A program made the translations under genes and the position numbers. The notes beneath the pieces were generated by a model. The model had not been told where the DNA came from. It saw only the letters and a list, made by a program, of their open reading frames with translations, and did not search any database. 64,000 nucleotides of DNA from Kitasatospora cinereorecta. GTDB taxonomy: Bacteria > Actinomycetota > Actinomycetes > Streptomycetales > Streptomycetaceae. The stretch covers positions 1,194,001 to 1,258,000 of the forward strand of contig NZ_JAMZDX010000003.1 of the NCBI RefSeq assembly GCF_024172095.1, read 5' to 3'. Shown here piece by piece: positions 33,826 to 43,235 of the stretch (position 1 is the first letter of the stretch; every line of letters starts with the position of its first letter).

Positions 33826-34626
33826 TCAGTGGATCTCCGCCACCACCACGTCGAGCTGCCACGGCTTGCGCGCCGTCCCTTCGGCCGAGACCTCCACCCG
33901 GTGGCCCAACGCCGTCAGCGCGTCCACCAGTTCACCCGGCGACGCCGGCTCGGCGTCCGCGTTCAGCAGATCGCGCACCAGCCGGCCCTTGGTCGCCTTG
34001 TTGAAGTGGCTCACCACCGAGCGCTTCAGCTCCCCGTTCACCTCGCGCTCGTGCAGCACCCGCACGGTCGCCGTACGGGCCGCCACCGCACCGGCCGGCT
34101 TCCACGCCGCGGCGTACGCCGAACTGCGCAGGTCCAGCACCAGCCCGTCGCCTGCCACCTCGGGCAGCACGCTGTCCATCGCGCGGCGCCAGTACGTGCC
34201 GAGCGCGCCCAGCGGAGGCAGCTTCACCCCCATCGAGCAGCGGTACGGCGGGATCCGGTCACCGATCCGCACGGCACCCCACAAGCCCGAGAACACCAGC
34301 AGCGACCGTTCGGCGCGCGCGTACGCCGCCTCATCCAGCTTGGCCAGGCCGAGGTTGTCGAACAGCACCCCGGTGTACACCTCACCAGCCGGCAGCGCCC
34401 CCGTCTGCCGCAGCCCGGCGTTCTTCGCCACCTCGCCGCGCAGACCCGGGCTCAGTCCGAGCACCTCGGCCGCCCGGTCCTCGTCGCCCGCGCACAGATC
34501 GACCAACGCCTCCAGGACCGCGGCACGCGCCCCGGTCAGGCCCGGCAGCGACAGCGCGTCCAGCTCCATCGGGGCACCGGCCTCCGGAGCGGTCTTCCCC
34601 TCCGACGGCGGCAACAGCACCAGCAC
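33826..34626 (-). CDS. yaaA: Peroxide stress protein YaaA (DUF328)
   Basis: A 266-residue protein with the family start LVLLPPSEGKT, the YTGVLFDNLG and VFSGLWGAVRIGDRIPPYRCSMG blocks, and the C-terminal SHFNKATKGRLVRDLL. In E. coli YaaA lowers free iron under H2O2 stress and protects DNA. GTG at 34626 directly precedes the conserved start and has GAGGGG 7 nt upstream. It is a single gene, convergent with the RNase H operon. Confidence 0.88.
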   Translation of the reverse strand: MLVLLPPSEGKTAPEAGAPMELDALSLPGLTGARAAVLEALVDLCAGDEDRAAEVLGLSPGLRGEVAKNAGLRQTGALPAGEVYTGVLFDNLGLAKLDEAAYARAERSLLVFSGLWGAVRIGDRIPPYRCSMGVKLPPLGALGTYWRRAMDSVLPEVAGDGLVLDLRSSAYAAAWKPAGAVAARTATVRVLHEREVNGELKRSVVSHFNKATKGRLVRDLLNADAEPASPGELVDALTALGHRVEVSAEGTARKPWQLDVVVAEIH

Positions 34627-34837
34627 GGCGAACCCCTCAACAATCTGTGGCAAGCGAACCCGGCCACCCTACCGGGCCCGGCCCACCGACCCACCGCGTG
34701 ACCTCGGCCCACGGCCCGGCCCACCCCGGTCCAAGGCCACGGCTCCCGGCCCGGCGGGGACGGCCGCGCGGACGTGTTCGGGTTCCGTGTCCACGTGCCG
34801 TCCCGCCGTCGGCTGCCGTCCCGCCCCGGGGGTCTCC

Positions 34838-35407
34838 TCAGCGCCCGCGGACCGCGACCACCGCCGCACCGGCGCCGAGCGCCACACACAGCGGCGAGTA
34901 GTAGCGCCGGTCCAGCCGCCGGAACCGGTCGCTGCGCTCGTCCCGGTCGCGGCGCCCGCCCCGGTCGCGGCCTGCCAGTGCCGGACCGCCCAGACCGCGG
35001 GCCACCAGCACCCCGCCGACCGTCCCCGCGCCGACGGCCCGCAGCCAGGCCGGACCCGTCGCGGGCAGCACCCCGGCCCGCGCACCGACCAGGTACGAGG
35101 CCGCACCGAGCAGCCCCGCCACGCCGAGGCAGAGCGCCGGACCGGGCAGCTGCTCCTCGCCGACCCCGACCACCGCGTCCGCGAAGTCCGCCCTGGTCTT
35201 CAGCGGCCACGGCGAGCGCGCCCACACCGCGTGCAGGCCGCCGATCCCCGCCAGCGCCGCGGACACCGCCCCACCCGTCACCCGGATCGCCCCCGAGGCC
35301 GTCCGCACCACCTCGGGCCCCCGCGCCCCCGCCGCCAGCGCCGTCGTCACACCCGTAACGTCCGCACCACGTACCGCATGTGCCACTGTCGTACCGTGCA
35401 TGGCCAT
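34838..35407 (-). CDS. DUF3995-type membrane protein
   Basis: A 189-residue protein with four hydrophobic helices. It has the DUF3995 pattern GGLHAVWARSPWPLK near residue 60 and an Arg/Asp-rich cytoplasmic loop before the last helix (GRDRGGRRDRDERSDRFRR). Function unknown. ATG at 35407 has GAGGGGGAA just upstream. It is divergent from the RNB nuclease gene, with 95 bp between starts. The 211-bp gap to yaaA shows no clear feature. Confidence 0.68.
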   Translation of the reverse strand: MAMHGTTVAHAVRGADVTGVTTALAAGARGPEVVRTASGAIRVTGGAVSAALAGIGGLHAVWARSPWPLKTRADFADAVVGVGEEQLPGPALCLGVAGLLGAASYLVGARAGVLPATGPAWLRAVGAGTVGGVLVARGLGGPALAGRDRGGRRDRDERSDRFRRLDRRYYSPLCVALGAGAAVVAVRGR

Positions 35408-35502
35408 CGTGTTCCCCCTCGATCGGTCAAACTCCGTGCGCCACAGCCGCCTTACGGCCTGCCCAGCGCGCTGATCACGCTACTCCGCCTTACGCTGCGT
35501 CC

Positions 35503-36945
35503 ATGCCGCGCCGACACCTGAGCGTCAAAGCCGCCGAGACCGCGAGAATCAACACCGAGCTCGCCGATCTGCGCGGCCGCCTGGAGATCCGCACCGAGTG
35601 GAAGCCCGAGGTGCTGGCGGAGGCCGACCGCGCGGCGGCACTGCCCCGGCTGCCCGACTTCGACGCCACCGACCTGGCGCTGTTCACGCTCGACCCGCCC
35701 GGCTCCCGCGACCTCGACCAGGCCATGCACCTGGCCCGGCGGGACGGCGGCTACCGCGTCCACTACGCCATCGCCGACGTCGCGGCGTTCGTCAGCCCGG
35801 CCGGTGCGATCGACACCGAGGCCGCCCGCAGGATCCAGACGCTCTACTTCCCGGACGGCAACGTGCCGCTCCACCCGTCCCGGATCTCCGAGGGCGCCGC
35901 CAGCCTGCTGCCCGGTGAACTCCGTCCGGCGCTGCTCTGGCAGATCGACCTGGACGCCGACGGCGACGTGGTCCTCGCCGACGTGCGCCGGGCCCAGGTC
36001 CGCTCACGTCGGCGGCTCGACTACGCGGGCGTCCAGCAGGCCGTCGACTCCGGCGGCGCGGACGAGCAACTCTCCCTCCTCGCCGAGATCGGCACGCTCC
36101 GCGAGGCCCGGGAACAGGCCCGCGGCGGCGTCAGCCTGCCGATCCCGGAGCAGGAGGTGGAGGCCGTCGACGGCGGCTACCGGCTCGTCTACCGGGCCCC
36201 GCGCCCGGCGGACGGCTGGAACGCCCAGATCTCCCTGCTCACCGGCATGGCCGCCGCCGAACTGATGCTCGACGCCGGAATCGGCCTGCTCCGCACCCTC
36301 CCCGCCGCGCCCGACTCCGCGTACGCCAGGCTGCGGCGGGTCGCCGACGCCCTGCACATCGATTGGCCGGACGACCTGCCGTACCCCGCGCTGATCCGGA
36401 CCCTCGACCCGGCCCGGACCGCCGACGCCGCCTTCCTCAACGAGTGCACCGGACTGCTCCGCGGCGCCGGCTACCACGCCTTCGACACCTCCCGCGGTGT
36501 CCCGCCGCCCGCCGACCCCGGGCACGCCGCCCTCGCCGCCCCGTACGCCCACTGCACCGCACCTCTGCGCCGGCTCGGTGACCGGTACGCGCAGGAGATC
36601 TGCGCCGCCGTCGCCGGCGGGACCGACGTCCCGGCGTGGGTACGGGAGGCCCTGCCCGCGGTGGCGGGACTGATGGAGAGCGGGGACCGCCGCGCCCGGG
36701 AGGTCGAACGGGCCTGCGTCGACCTGATCGAGGCGGAGGTCCTGCGCGGACGGGAGGGCGAGGACTTCGAGGCGGTGGTGATCGACCTCGACGAGCGCAG
36801 GCCCACCGTGGGCACGGTGCAGCTGACCGAGCCGGCCGTGGTGGCCAAGTGCGACGGCCCGGCCGGCCTCCCGCTCGGCGAACGCATCCGCGTCCGCCTC
36901 ACCGTCGCCGACCCGGCCACCCGAACGGTGCGCTTCGCCCACTGA
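35503..36945 (+). CDS. RNB-domain ribonuclease (RNase II/R-like)
   Basis: A 480-residue exoribonuclease with a compact RNB domain. Catalytic acidic residues are in LDPPGSRDLDQAMHL, where the D-x-D-x-x-D cluster binds Mg2+, and the conserved YFPDGNVPLHPSRISEGAASLLPGE follows. HCTAPLRRLGDRYAQ is near residue 350. It lacks the long cold-shock and S1 domains of full RNase R, as in the short actinobacterial forms. It digests RNA from the 3' end. ATG at 35503. Confidence 0.88.
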   Translation: MPRRHLSVKAAETARINTELADLRGRLEIRTEWKPEVLAEADRAAALPRLPDFDATDLALFTLDPPGSRDLDQAMHLARRDGGYRVHYAIADVAAFVSPAGAIDTEAARRIQTLYFPDGNVPLHPSRISEGAASLLPGELRPALLWQIDLDADGDVVLADVRRAQVRSRRRLDYAGVQQAVDSGGADEQLSLLAEIGTLREAREQARGGVSLPIPEQEVEAVDGGYRLVYRAPRPADGWNAQISLLTGMAAAELMLDAGIGLLRTLPAAPDSAYARLRRVADALHIDWPDDLPYPALIRTLDPARTADAAFLNECTGLLRGAGYHAFDTSRGVPPPADPGHAALAAPYAHCTAPLRRLGDRYAQEICAAVAGGTDVPAWVREALPAVAGLMESGDRRAREVERACVDLIEAEVLRGREGEDFEAVVIDLDERRPTVGTVQLTEPAVVAKCDGPAGLPLGERIRVRLTVADPATRTVRFAH

Positions 36946-37090
36946 GCCCCTCCCGCCACCGTTCCACCGTCGCTCCTCCGGCAATCGGCTCTGGCGGCAA
37001 TCGGCCCCGCCCGGCCGTCGGACCTGCCCAGCCGTCGGACCTCCCCGGGCTCCGGGCGGCCGTTCGATTCCCCGGTGCGATGATCGACGG

Positions 37091-38599
37091 GTGAGCACGC
37101 AGCCGACCCCGCAGGAAACACCCGGCGCACCGGACCGCCCCCGCCGAATGCTGATCCTGGCGATCTGCTGCCTCAGCCTGTTCATCGTCGGCCTTGACAA
37201 CACCGTGGTGAACGTCGCCCTCCCCGCGATCCGGCGCGACCTCGGTGCCCCCGCCTCCGGACTGCAGTGGATCATCGACGCCTACACCCTGGTGCTGGCC
37301 TCCCTGCTGATCCTCTCCGGCTCGGTCGCCGACCGGATCGGGCGCCGCCGCGTGTTCCAGACCGGCCTGGTGGTGTTCGTCCTCGGCTCGCTGCTGTGCA
37401 GCCTCTCGCCGAGCCTCGGCTGGCTGATCGGCTTCCGCGCGCTCCAGGCCGTCGGCGGCTCGATGCTCAACCCGGTGGCGATGTCGATCATCACCACCAC
37501 CTTCACCGACCGGCGCGAACGGGCCCAGGCGATCGGCATCTGGGGAGGCGTGGTCGGCATCAGCATGGCGCTCGGACCGCTGATCGGCGGCTTCCTGGTC
37601 GACAGCGCCGGCTGGCCCGCCGTCTTCCTGATCAACATCCCGGTCGGCCTCGCCGCCTGCGCCCTCACCTCCCGGTACGTCCCCGAGTCACGGGCCCCAC
37701 GCCCCCGCCGCCTCGACCCCGTCGGCCAGGTGCTGATGGTTGTGCTGCTCGGCTGCGGCACCGGGGCCATCATCGAGGGCCCGGGCTACGGCTGGACCTC
37801 GCCGCTGATCCTCACCCTGATCGTGCTCGCGCTCGCCGCCCTGATCTGCTTCCCGCTCTGGGAGCGCCGGGTGGCCGAGCCGCTGATCGACCCCCGGTTC
37901 TTCCGCAGCGTGCCGTTCACCGGTGCCACCGTCACTGCTGTCTGCGCCTTCGCCTCGCTCGGCGGCTTCCTCTTCCTCAACACCCTCTACCTGCAGGAGG
38001 TCCGTCACTTCAGCCCGGTCCAGGCCGGACTCTGGACCCTCCCGATGGCCGGCCTGACCCTCGTCATGGCACCGATCTCCGGACGGATCGTCGGCCACCG
38101 CGGTCCCCGGTTGCCCCTGGTGGTGGCCGGCCTGGGCATGACCGCCAGCGGACTCCTGCTCACCCGGCTCGCCGACGACTCGTCCTCCGCGCTGCTGCTG
38201 ACCGCCTACGCGCTCTTCGGCCTCGGCTTCGGCCTGGTCAACGCGCCGATCACCAACTCCGCGGTGTCCGGAATGCCGCTGGCCCAGGCCGGTGTCGCGG
38301 CCGCCGTCGCCTCCACCAGCCGCCAGATCGGCCAGTCGCTCGGCGTTGCCGTGATCGGCACGGTCGTCACGGCGTCCGCCGCTGCCTCGGCCGTCGCCGC
38401 CGGCGGGGGCTTCGCGGCCGCTACCCACGCCGGCTGGTGGATCGTCACCGGCCTCGGCCTGACCGTGCTGGTGCTCGGCTTCCTCACCACCACCCCGTGG
38501 GCCACCGCCACCGCGGCCCGCGTCGCTGCCTGCTTCGACTCCGGCCCCGGCTCGGGGCCGGGCGGCGTGCGGGGAGCCCCCGCCGAGCGGCTACGATGA
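37091..38599 (+). CDS. MFS drug exporter, DHA2 (EmrB/QacA) family
   Basis: A 502-residue transporter with about 14 helices. Motif C-like and DHA2 markers are seen: LDNTVVNVALPAIRRDLG in helix 1, SGSVADRIGRRRVFQTG (motif A), RALQAVGGSMLNPVAMSII and GGVVGISMALGPLIGGFLVD. It probably exports a toxic organic compound with proton entry. GTG at 37091. rnpB begins 10 bp after its stop, so readthrough from this gene could contribute to rnpB RNA unless a promoter lies inside its end. Confidence 0.88.
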   Translation: MSTQPTPQETPGAPDRPRRMLILAICCLSLFIVGLDNTVVNVALPAIRRDLGAPASGLQWIIDAYTLVLASLLILSGSVADRIGRRRVFQTGLVVFVLGSLLCSLSPSLGWLIGFRALQAVGGSMLNPVAMSIITTTFTDRRERAQAIGIWGGVVGISMALGPLIGGFLVDSAGWPAVFLINIPVGLAACALTSRYVPESRAPRPRRLDPVGQVLMVVLLGCGTGAIIEGPGYGWTSPLILTLIVLALAALICFPLWERRVAEPLIDPRFFRSVPFTGATVTAVCAFASLGGFLFLNTLYLQEVRHFSPVQAGLWTLPMAGLTLVMAPISGRIVGHRGPRLPLVVAGLGMTASGLLLTRLADDSSSALLLTAYALFGLGFGLVNAPITNSAVSGMPLAQAGVAAAVASTSRQIGQSLGVAVIGTVVTASAAASAVAAGGGFAAATHAGWWIVTGLGLTVLVLGFLTTTPWATATAARVAACFDSGPGSGPGGVRGAPAERLR

Positions 38600-38608
38600 C
38601 CAGTACGG

Positions 38609-39014
38609 CGGACGAGCCGGCCGGGCGGTCGCGTCGGGCTCCCCAGGGAGCTCGCCGAGGAACGTCCGGGCTCCACAGAGCAGGGTGGTGGGTAACGCCC
38701 ACCCGGGGTGACCCGCGGGACAGTGCCACAGAAAACAGACCGCCTGGGGCTTCGGCCTCAGGTAAGGGTGAAACGGTGGTGTAAGAGACCACCAGCGACC
38801 GAGGTGACTCGGCCGGCTCGGTAAACCCCACTCGGAGCAAGGTCAAGATCGGTGCCCTCGGGTGCCGTGCGCGGATGTTCGAGGGCTGCTCGCCCGAGTC
38901 CGCGGGTAGACCGCACGAGGCTGTCGGCAACGGCAGCCCTAGATGGATGGCCGCCTCCCCGGGCGCCGCAAGGCTCCCGGGAGACAGAACCCGGCGTACA
39001 GGCCTGCTCGTCCG
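38609..39014 (+). ncRNA. rnpB: RNase P RNA, class A
   Basis: The conserved core is plain: GAGGAACGTCCGGGCTCCACAGAG near 38653 (CR I), then CGGGACAGTGCCACAGAAAACAGACCGC (38717-38744, CR II/III), GGTAAGGGTGAAACGGTG, GAGACCACCAGCG, and the 3' part GACAGAACCCGGCGTACAGG (CR V). The ends CGGACGAGC (38609) and GCTCGTCCG (39006) pair to form helix P1. It is the catalytic RNA that trims tRNA 5' ends. Its last 25 nt lie in a 29-bp repeat found again at 47323. Confidence 0.95.
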
Positions 39015-39018
39015 CCGC
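38990..39018 (+). repeat. 29-bp direct repeat at the rnpB 3' end (attL-like)
   Basis: CCCGGCGTACAGGCCTGCTC plus TCGTCCGCCGC-type ending, identical over 29 bp to 47323-47351. It covers the last 25 nt of rnpB, so the gene stays intact at this end. Confidence 0.85.
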
Positions 39019-39037
39019 TACCAGCGGCTTTGTGCCG

Positions 39038-39069
39038 AAAGGGCCTCTGACCTGCGTCGGAGGCCCTTT
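39038..39069. terminator. rnpB terminator, also facing the ABC exporter gene
   Basis: AAAGGGCCTC (39038-39047) pairs perfectly with GAGGCCCTTT (39060-39069); the right arm ends in TTT. It lies 23 nt after rnpB and 111 nt past the stop of the minus-strand ABC gene. Confidence 0.85.
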
Positions 39070-39180
39070 CCCACCGCATGGCATGCCACCGACGCGTCGC
39101 TCGCCGCCGCCCGGCTCACGGTGACCGCGGTTGGTGCGGAGACGTCGCCGAGCTGCGGCGACCACTCCTCCGCGCCGGCC

Positions 39181-41031
39181 TCAGACCGCACTCCGACGGG
39201 TTTGGCCGGTTGCCTGTGCTGCCGAGCCCGGCCGCTGCGGGCGATCGTCGGGGAGGTCATGGCCGTGACTGTTCGCCCGGACCAGGCTCGCGTACCGGCC
39301 TCCCTGAGCCAGCAGATCAGTGTGCGTGCCCGACTCGACGATCCTGCCCTGCTCAAGGACGACGATCCGGTCGGCGTCGCGTACGGTCGACAGCCGATGG
39401 GCGATGGTGATCGTCGTGCGTCCGCGGGACAGCGTGTCCAGTGCGCGCTGTACGGCGCTCTCGGTGCGCGTGTCCAACGCGCTGGTGGCCTCGTCCAGCA
39501 CCAGGACGGGCGGATTGCGCAGCATGGTGCGCGCGATTGCCAACCGCTGCTTCTCGCCGCCGGAGAAGCGGTAGCCGCGCTCTCCGACAATGGTGTCGTA
39601 GCCCTGCGGGAGGCTTTCGATCAGCTCGTGGATTTGCGCCGAGCGTGCCGCGGCCACCAGGTCACCGTCGCTTGCTCCCGGCTTGGCGAAGCGTAGGTTG
39701 TCCGCCACCGTGGTGTGGAACAGATGGGTCTCCTGAGCGACCACGCCGACCGTACCGGCGAGGGTCGCGAGGCTCAGGTCCCGGATATCCACGCCGTCGA
39801 TGGTGATCCGGCCTCCGGTCGGGTCGTACAGCCTCGGCAGGAGATAGCCGAGCGTGGTCTTGCCCGCCCCGGTCGTACCGACGACCGCGAGATGGCTCCC
39901 GGCCGGCAGTTCGAAGTCGATACCGCGCAGGACCGGCCCCACCGAATCCGAGTAGGAGAAATCGACCTGCTCGAACCTGACCTGCCCGCGCGCCCGCGGA
40001 AGACCGACCGGCTCTTTGGGCTCCGCGACATCGACGGTCAGATCCAGGTACTCGAAGACGCGGTCGAAGAGCACCAGGGAACTCTGGATACTGATGCCGG
40101 TCTGCAGCAGGGTGACCACCGGCCCGAACAGGCCTTGCTGGAGAGAGGTGAAAGCGATCAGGGTGCCGATGGATATGGTCGGGCGGCCGTGATCCCCCAC
40201 GACCCCCGCAGTCCAGTAGAGCGCTATCGGCATCGCGGCCATGATGATCGAGATGGTGGACTGCCGCCATCGTCCGGCCATGGTGGAGCGGACTGTCAGG
40301 TCCGCGAGCGAGCGGGAGTGGCCCGCGAACTCATTGACGAGGGTGTCCGTCCGGCCCATCGTCCGGCCCAGCAGAAACCCGCTGACGGACAACGACTCCT
40401 CGATGAGGCTGTACATCACCGCGAGCAGATTCTGCTTCTGCAGGATGATCTCGCGCCGCTCGGCTCCGACCTTGCGACTGATCCAGCCGAACAGCGGGAG
40501 CACCGCGAGGGATACTGCGGTCAGTTGCCAATCCAGGGAGAACATCGCCACCAGCGTGGCGATCACCGTGGTGGAACTGGCGACGATCGTGGTGGCTGTG
40601 CCGGTCACGGTCGACTGCATGGCTCCGATGTCGTTGGCGATCCTGGACTGCACCTCGCCCGTGCGGGTGGCCGTGAAGAAGGACAGGGACATGCGCTGAA
40701 GATGGGTGTAGACCGCGTTCCGCAGATCGTCCATCACCCGCTGCCCCAACGTGACGGAGAGGTAGGCCTGGAGTACGCCGAGCGCGGTGCTGACCACTAC
40801 GAGCCCGAGCATGCCCGTCGCCAGCGCGGTCAGCAGGCCGGACCTGCCCTGGGGCAGTGCGACGTCGAGGATCTCACGGAGCAGGAACGGTGGCACGATG
40901 GCGGTCAACGAGCCCGCCGCAACCAACAGCAGTACCACGGCCAGGCGACCCCAGTAGGGCACGAACAGTCGCAAGACCCTGCTCGGTGCCACGTGCTGCA
41001 TGGACTGCACGCCCTCCGGATTCGTGTTCAA
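39181..41031 (-). CDS. ABC exporter, fused membrane and ATPase domains
   Basis: A 616-residue half-transporter. Residues about 15-310 are a type-1 exporter membrane domain of six helices. Residues about 345-590 are the ATPase, with Walker A GTTGAGKTT, signature FSGGEKQRLAIA, Walker B VLVLDEATSALD and the switch His in TIAHRLSTV. It works as a dimer and exports a lipid, drug or peptide. It has no peptidase C39 domain. TTG at 41031 is supported by GAAGGGG 9 nt upstream; ATG at 41001 is an alternative. The oxygenase gene lies upstream on the same strand, separated by a hairpin. Confidence 0.88.
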   Translation of the reverse strand: MNTNPEGVQSMQHVAPSRVLRLFVPYWGRLAVVLLLVAAGSLTAIVPPFLLREILDVALPQGRSGLLTALATGMLGLVVVSTALGVLQAYLSVTLGQRVMDDLRNAVYTHLQRMSLSFFTATRTGEVQSRIANDIGAMQSTVTGTATTIVASSTTVIATLVAMFSLDWQLTAVSLAVLPLFGWISRKVGAERREIILQKQNLLAVMYSLIEESLSVSGFLLGRTMGRTDTLVNEFAGHSRSLADLTVRSTMAGRWRQSTISIIMAAMPIALYWTAGVVGDHGRPTISIGTLIAFTSLQQGLFGPVVTLLQTGISIQSSLVLFDRVFEYLDLTVDVAEPKEPVGLPRARGQVRFEQVDFSYSDSVGPVLRGIDFELPAGSHLAVVGTTGAGKTTLGYLLPRLYDPTGGRITIDGVDIRDLSLATLAGTVGVVAQETHLFHTTVADNLRFAKPGASDGDLVAAARSAQIHELIESLPQGYDTIVGERGYRFSGGEKQRLAIARTMLRNPPVLVLDEATSALDTRTESAVQRALDTLSRGRTTITIAHRLSTVRDADRIVVLEQGRIVESGTHTDLLAQGGRYASLVRANSHGHDLPDDRPQRPGSAAQATGQTRRSAV

Positions 41032-41079
41032 GGCACCTGTCCCCTTCGTTCCTGCGTCGACCGCTTCGGATGCACCCGT

Positions 41080-41110
41080 GTGCCCCGCAGTCCCTGAGGC
41101 TGCGGGGCAC
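41080..41110 (-). terminator. Hairpin between oxygenase and exporter genes
   Basis: GTGCCCCGCAG (41080-41090) pairs perfectly with CTGCGGGGCAC (41100-41110), loop 9 nt, in the 149-bp gap between the genes. It may reduce readthrough into the exporter gene. Confidence 0.7.
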
Positions 41111-41180
41111 GGGTCGGCCTACTGCTCGGGGCCGTCGCTGCGCCGGCAGCGCACGGCCCGGACGGGCTCCGCCGTACGGT

Positions 41181-42406
41181 TCAGCCGCACGTGAGGAAGC
41201 CCTCGCGGACCAGCGTCTGCACGAGCACCAGGCAACCCGGCTGGTCCAGGCCGCCGGTGATCGAAGCGGCGGTGAAGCCGGACTCGCCGCTCTCGGTCAC
41301 GTACCTGACCTCGTCCGCCACGTGAATCGGGAGCTGGACCGTCTTGTTGTGGAACTCCAGCTCGACGAGATCCTCGGTGAGAGTCATCCCCCAGCGCAGG
41401 CCCGGCCGGCGGCGCACCGTGGTGCCGGGGCCCAGCTGCGGCAGGTTCTCCAGGTCGGTCAGATGACCGCGCAGCTCCGGCTGGCTGATGGAAATCGCGC
41501 GCTTGAGCGACTTGGCGGTCATCTCCTGGGGCGAAAGCCTGGCAGCGAGAACCTCGACCAACTCGGCCAGAGTCTCCTCCGTCCGACGCTGGAGTTCCTT
41601 GTCGTTGGCGAAACCGATCGGCAGGCCGGTGCGGAAGCGTTCGTCCTCGTCGATCACCTGGCGCACGGCGTCCTGGAGCACACCGGGTACCAGTACCGGG
41701 TGGATCCCGATGGTGAGATGCAGCGACGCGGTGTCGGTGGAGGTCGGGGCATGGATGGTGCCGCGCGGCAGGTAGAGCAGGCTGCCCGGCCGGAGGTCGA
41801 TTTCCTGCTCGACCTCCGGTACGTCCCTGGAGTGCTCGTACTTCTGGCTCTCCAACGGCAGCGCGTACGGCGCCCCGTAGAGCCGCCACCGCTTCGTGCC
41901 GTGCGCCTGAAGAATGATCACGTCGTGGGTGTCGTAGTGCGGATTGAATCCACGCGCCTGTCCGGGGGGTGTGAGGTACACGTTCACCTGGAACCTGGCG
42001 TTGACCTCTGCGCTCATGGCCGAGGTCAGGAGCCTCAGCGGCTCCCAGCGGCGTTCCAGGGAGTTCAGCACGACGGTCGAGCCGGACCGGTAGCGCTCGT
42101 ACAGCGCTTCGAGCCGGTTGACGTCCCTGTTCCGCCCGTAGGCACCGCCCAGTTCGGACATCGGGGTTTCCTGGCCCTCGACGACCACCCGGATGTTTCC
42201 GAAATCCGGACCGGACTGAGTGAGCAGGAGGTCGACGTCGTCGAGGGTAAGGAGATCTTCGAAGTGCCGGGGGTCATCTCTCGGAACGTGCAGCGGCTGC
42301 CGCTCCCAGTATTCGCCCTGAAACGTCGACAGGTCGGTCGGATGAATAAGTCCGCGGGGCGCACGACGACAATGTCGGCCGGCTCAAGAGTCTTCGCCAC
42401 GTCCAT
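41181..42406 (-). pseudogene. JmjC/cupin 2-oxoglutarate oxygenase (ROX-like), interrupted by a tetranucleotide-repeat frameshift
   Basis: The C-terminal frame (from about 42384) encodes FQGEYWERQPLHVPR, then the Fe(II) site NPHYDTHDVIILQ with HxD, KRWRLYG, and the distal His in LPRGTIHAPTSTD. This is the layout of ribosomal-oxygenase-type JmjC hydroxylases. That frame has no usable start. The adjacent frame has ATG at 42406 (MDVAKTLEPADIVVVRPADL, with a TTA codon) and runs to IRPT. The two join perfectly as IRPTDLSTFQ if one more CCGA unit is placed at 42332-42341, where two remain. So the gene lost one 4-bp unit, or slips there. A sequencing error is possible. Confidence 0.72.
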
Positions 42407-42593
42407 CCCTTTCTGTTGATTTACCTTCCCCCATGATGAACAGGTACGCACCTGGCCAGCATTGACCTTTCAGTGCTTCGAAAGATTCTCCGGGGGCGAT
42501 CGTTCGATCAATGTGATCGAAGCACAAGGGCGCAGTCCTGTCATCGCTAATTAACCGGAGCCCGGTCCGGCAGAACTGGGCAGTAGCTGACAT
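42384..42593 (-). CDS. Small TTA-containing ORF before the oxygenase, unknown
   Basis: A 69-residue ORF starting MSATAQFCRTGLRLISDD, with Cys8, Cys24 and Cys45, a Pro/Gly/Trp-containing middle (GQCWPGAYLFIMGEG) and a charged end. It overlaps the oxygenase start by 23 nt. It has one TTA codon (Leu14), the bldA-dependent codon that is rare in streptomycetes, and its base composition is less GC-rich than its neighbours. It may be a peptide substrate of the oxygenase-exporter pair or a leader ORF. I do not recognise a family. Confidence 0.4.
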   Translation of the reverse strand: MSATAQFCRTGLRLISDDRTAPLCFDHIDRTIAPGESFEALKGQCWPGAYLFIMGEGKSTERDGRGEDS

Positions 42594-42817
42594 CGCGGCA
42601 GCTCAGTGATGGTTTCAACAAGCGGAATAAACCGCTCCATGGATATTGGAGTGATCCATGTCACAGTCGATTCGCGGATTCATTCCCTCTGTGTAAGTGC
42701 GAGTATTCTGTCCGTTTTGGCGGATGTCTCAAATGGCTGGCACGACTGGGTTGTGACTCCTTCCCTGGAGGCCCGGCCACTGATCGAGGTGACAGCTTCG
42801 AGGGTCCCCGCCATGCA

Positions 42818-43090
42818 GCTCTCGGCGTTCCGAACAGCCCGGTGAAGCTGCGACCAGACGCCCGATCTGGACCATTCCGTGAATCTGCGGTGCGCGGTCT
42901 GCCAGGACACGTCGAAGACCGGGGGCAGCTGCCGCCAACTGCATCTGCTGGCGGCCACGAACACGATCGCGGCAAGCACCTCACGGTCTCCCGCACGTCG
43001 CCTACCGCCGCCCTGCGGACGCGCCGGCCGTTCAGGCAGGACGTTCTGCGTCATCTCCCACAATTCGTCAGGCACCAGAAGTTCAACGAT
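42818..43090 (-). pseudogene. IS5-family transposase N-terminal fragment
   Basis: The translated stretch has the DUF4096 N-terminal domain of IS5-like transposases: ELLVPDELWEMTQNVLPERP, RPQGGGRRRAGDREVLAAIVF, WRQLPPVFDVSWQTAHRRF and LHRAVRNAES. It then loses similarity and no DDE catalytic domain follows. The 642-bp stretch 42594-43235 holds no other recognised gene. Its AT-richer part (42604-42760) lies upstream of the 69-residue ORF and could contain that ORF's promoter. Confidence 0.7.
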
Positions 43091-43235
43091 CCCCAACGCG
43101 CACCTGCCGATCAGCGGGTACCAATCGAGACACGGCTCCCCGTCGAATTTCAGTAGTGAAGAACTCTTTGTCCGCTTCGCCCCTGCCCGGCGCGCGCCCC
43201 GGGCGACCGCCCGCTGCGCCATGGCCGGCCGAAGC

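Noticed and set aside
42606..42845. A 79-residue plus-strand ORF in the AT-richer part of the island
   Set aside because: It lies opposite the transposase fragment and the probable promoter of the 69-residue ORF, and has no ribosome-binding site or recognisable domain.
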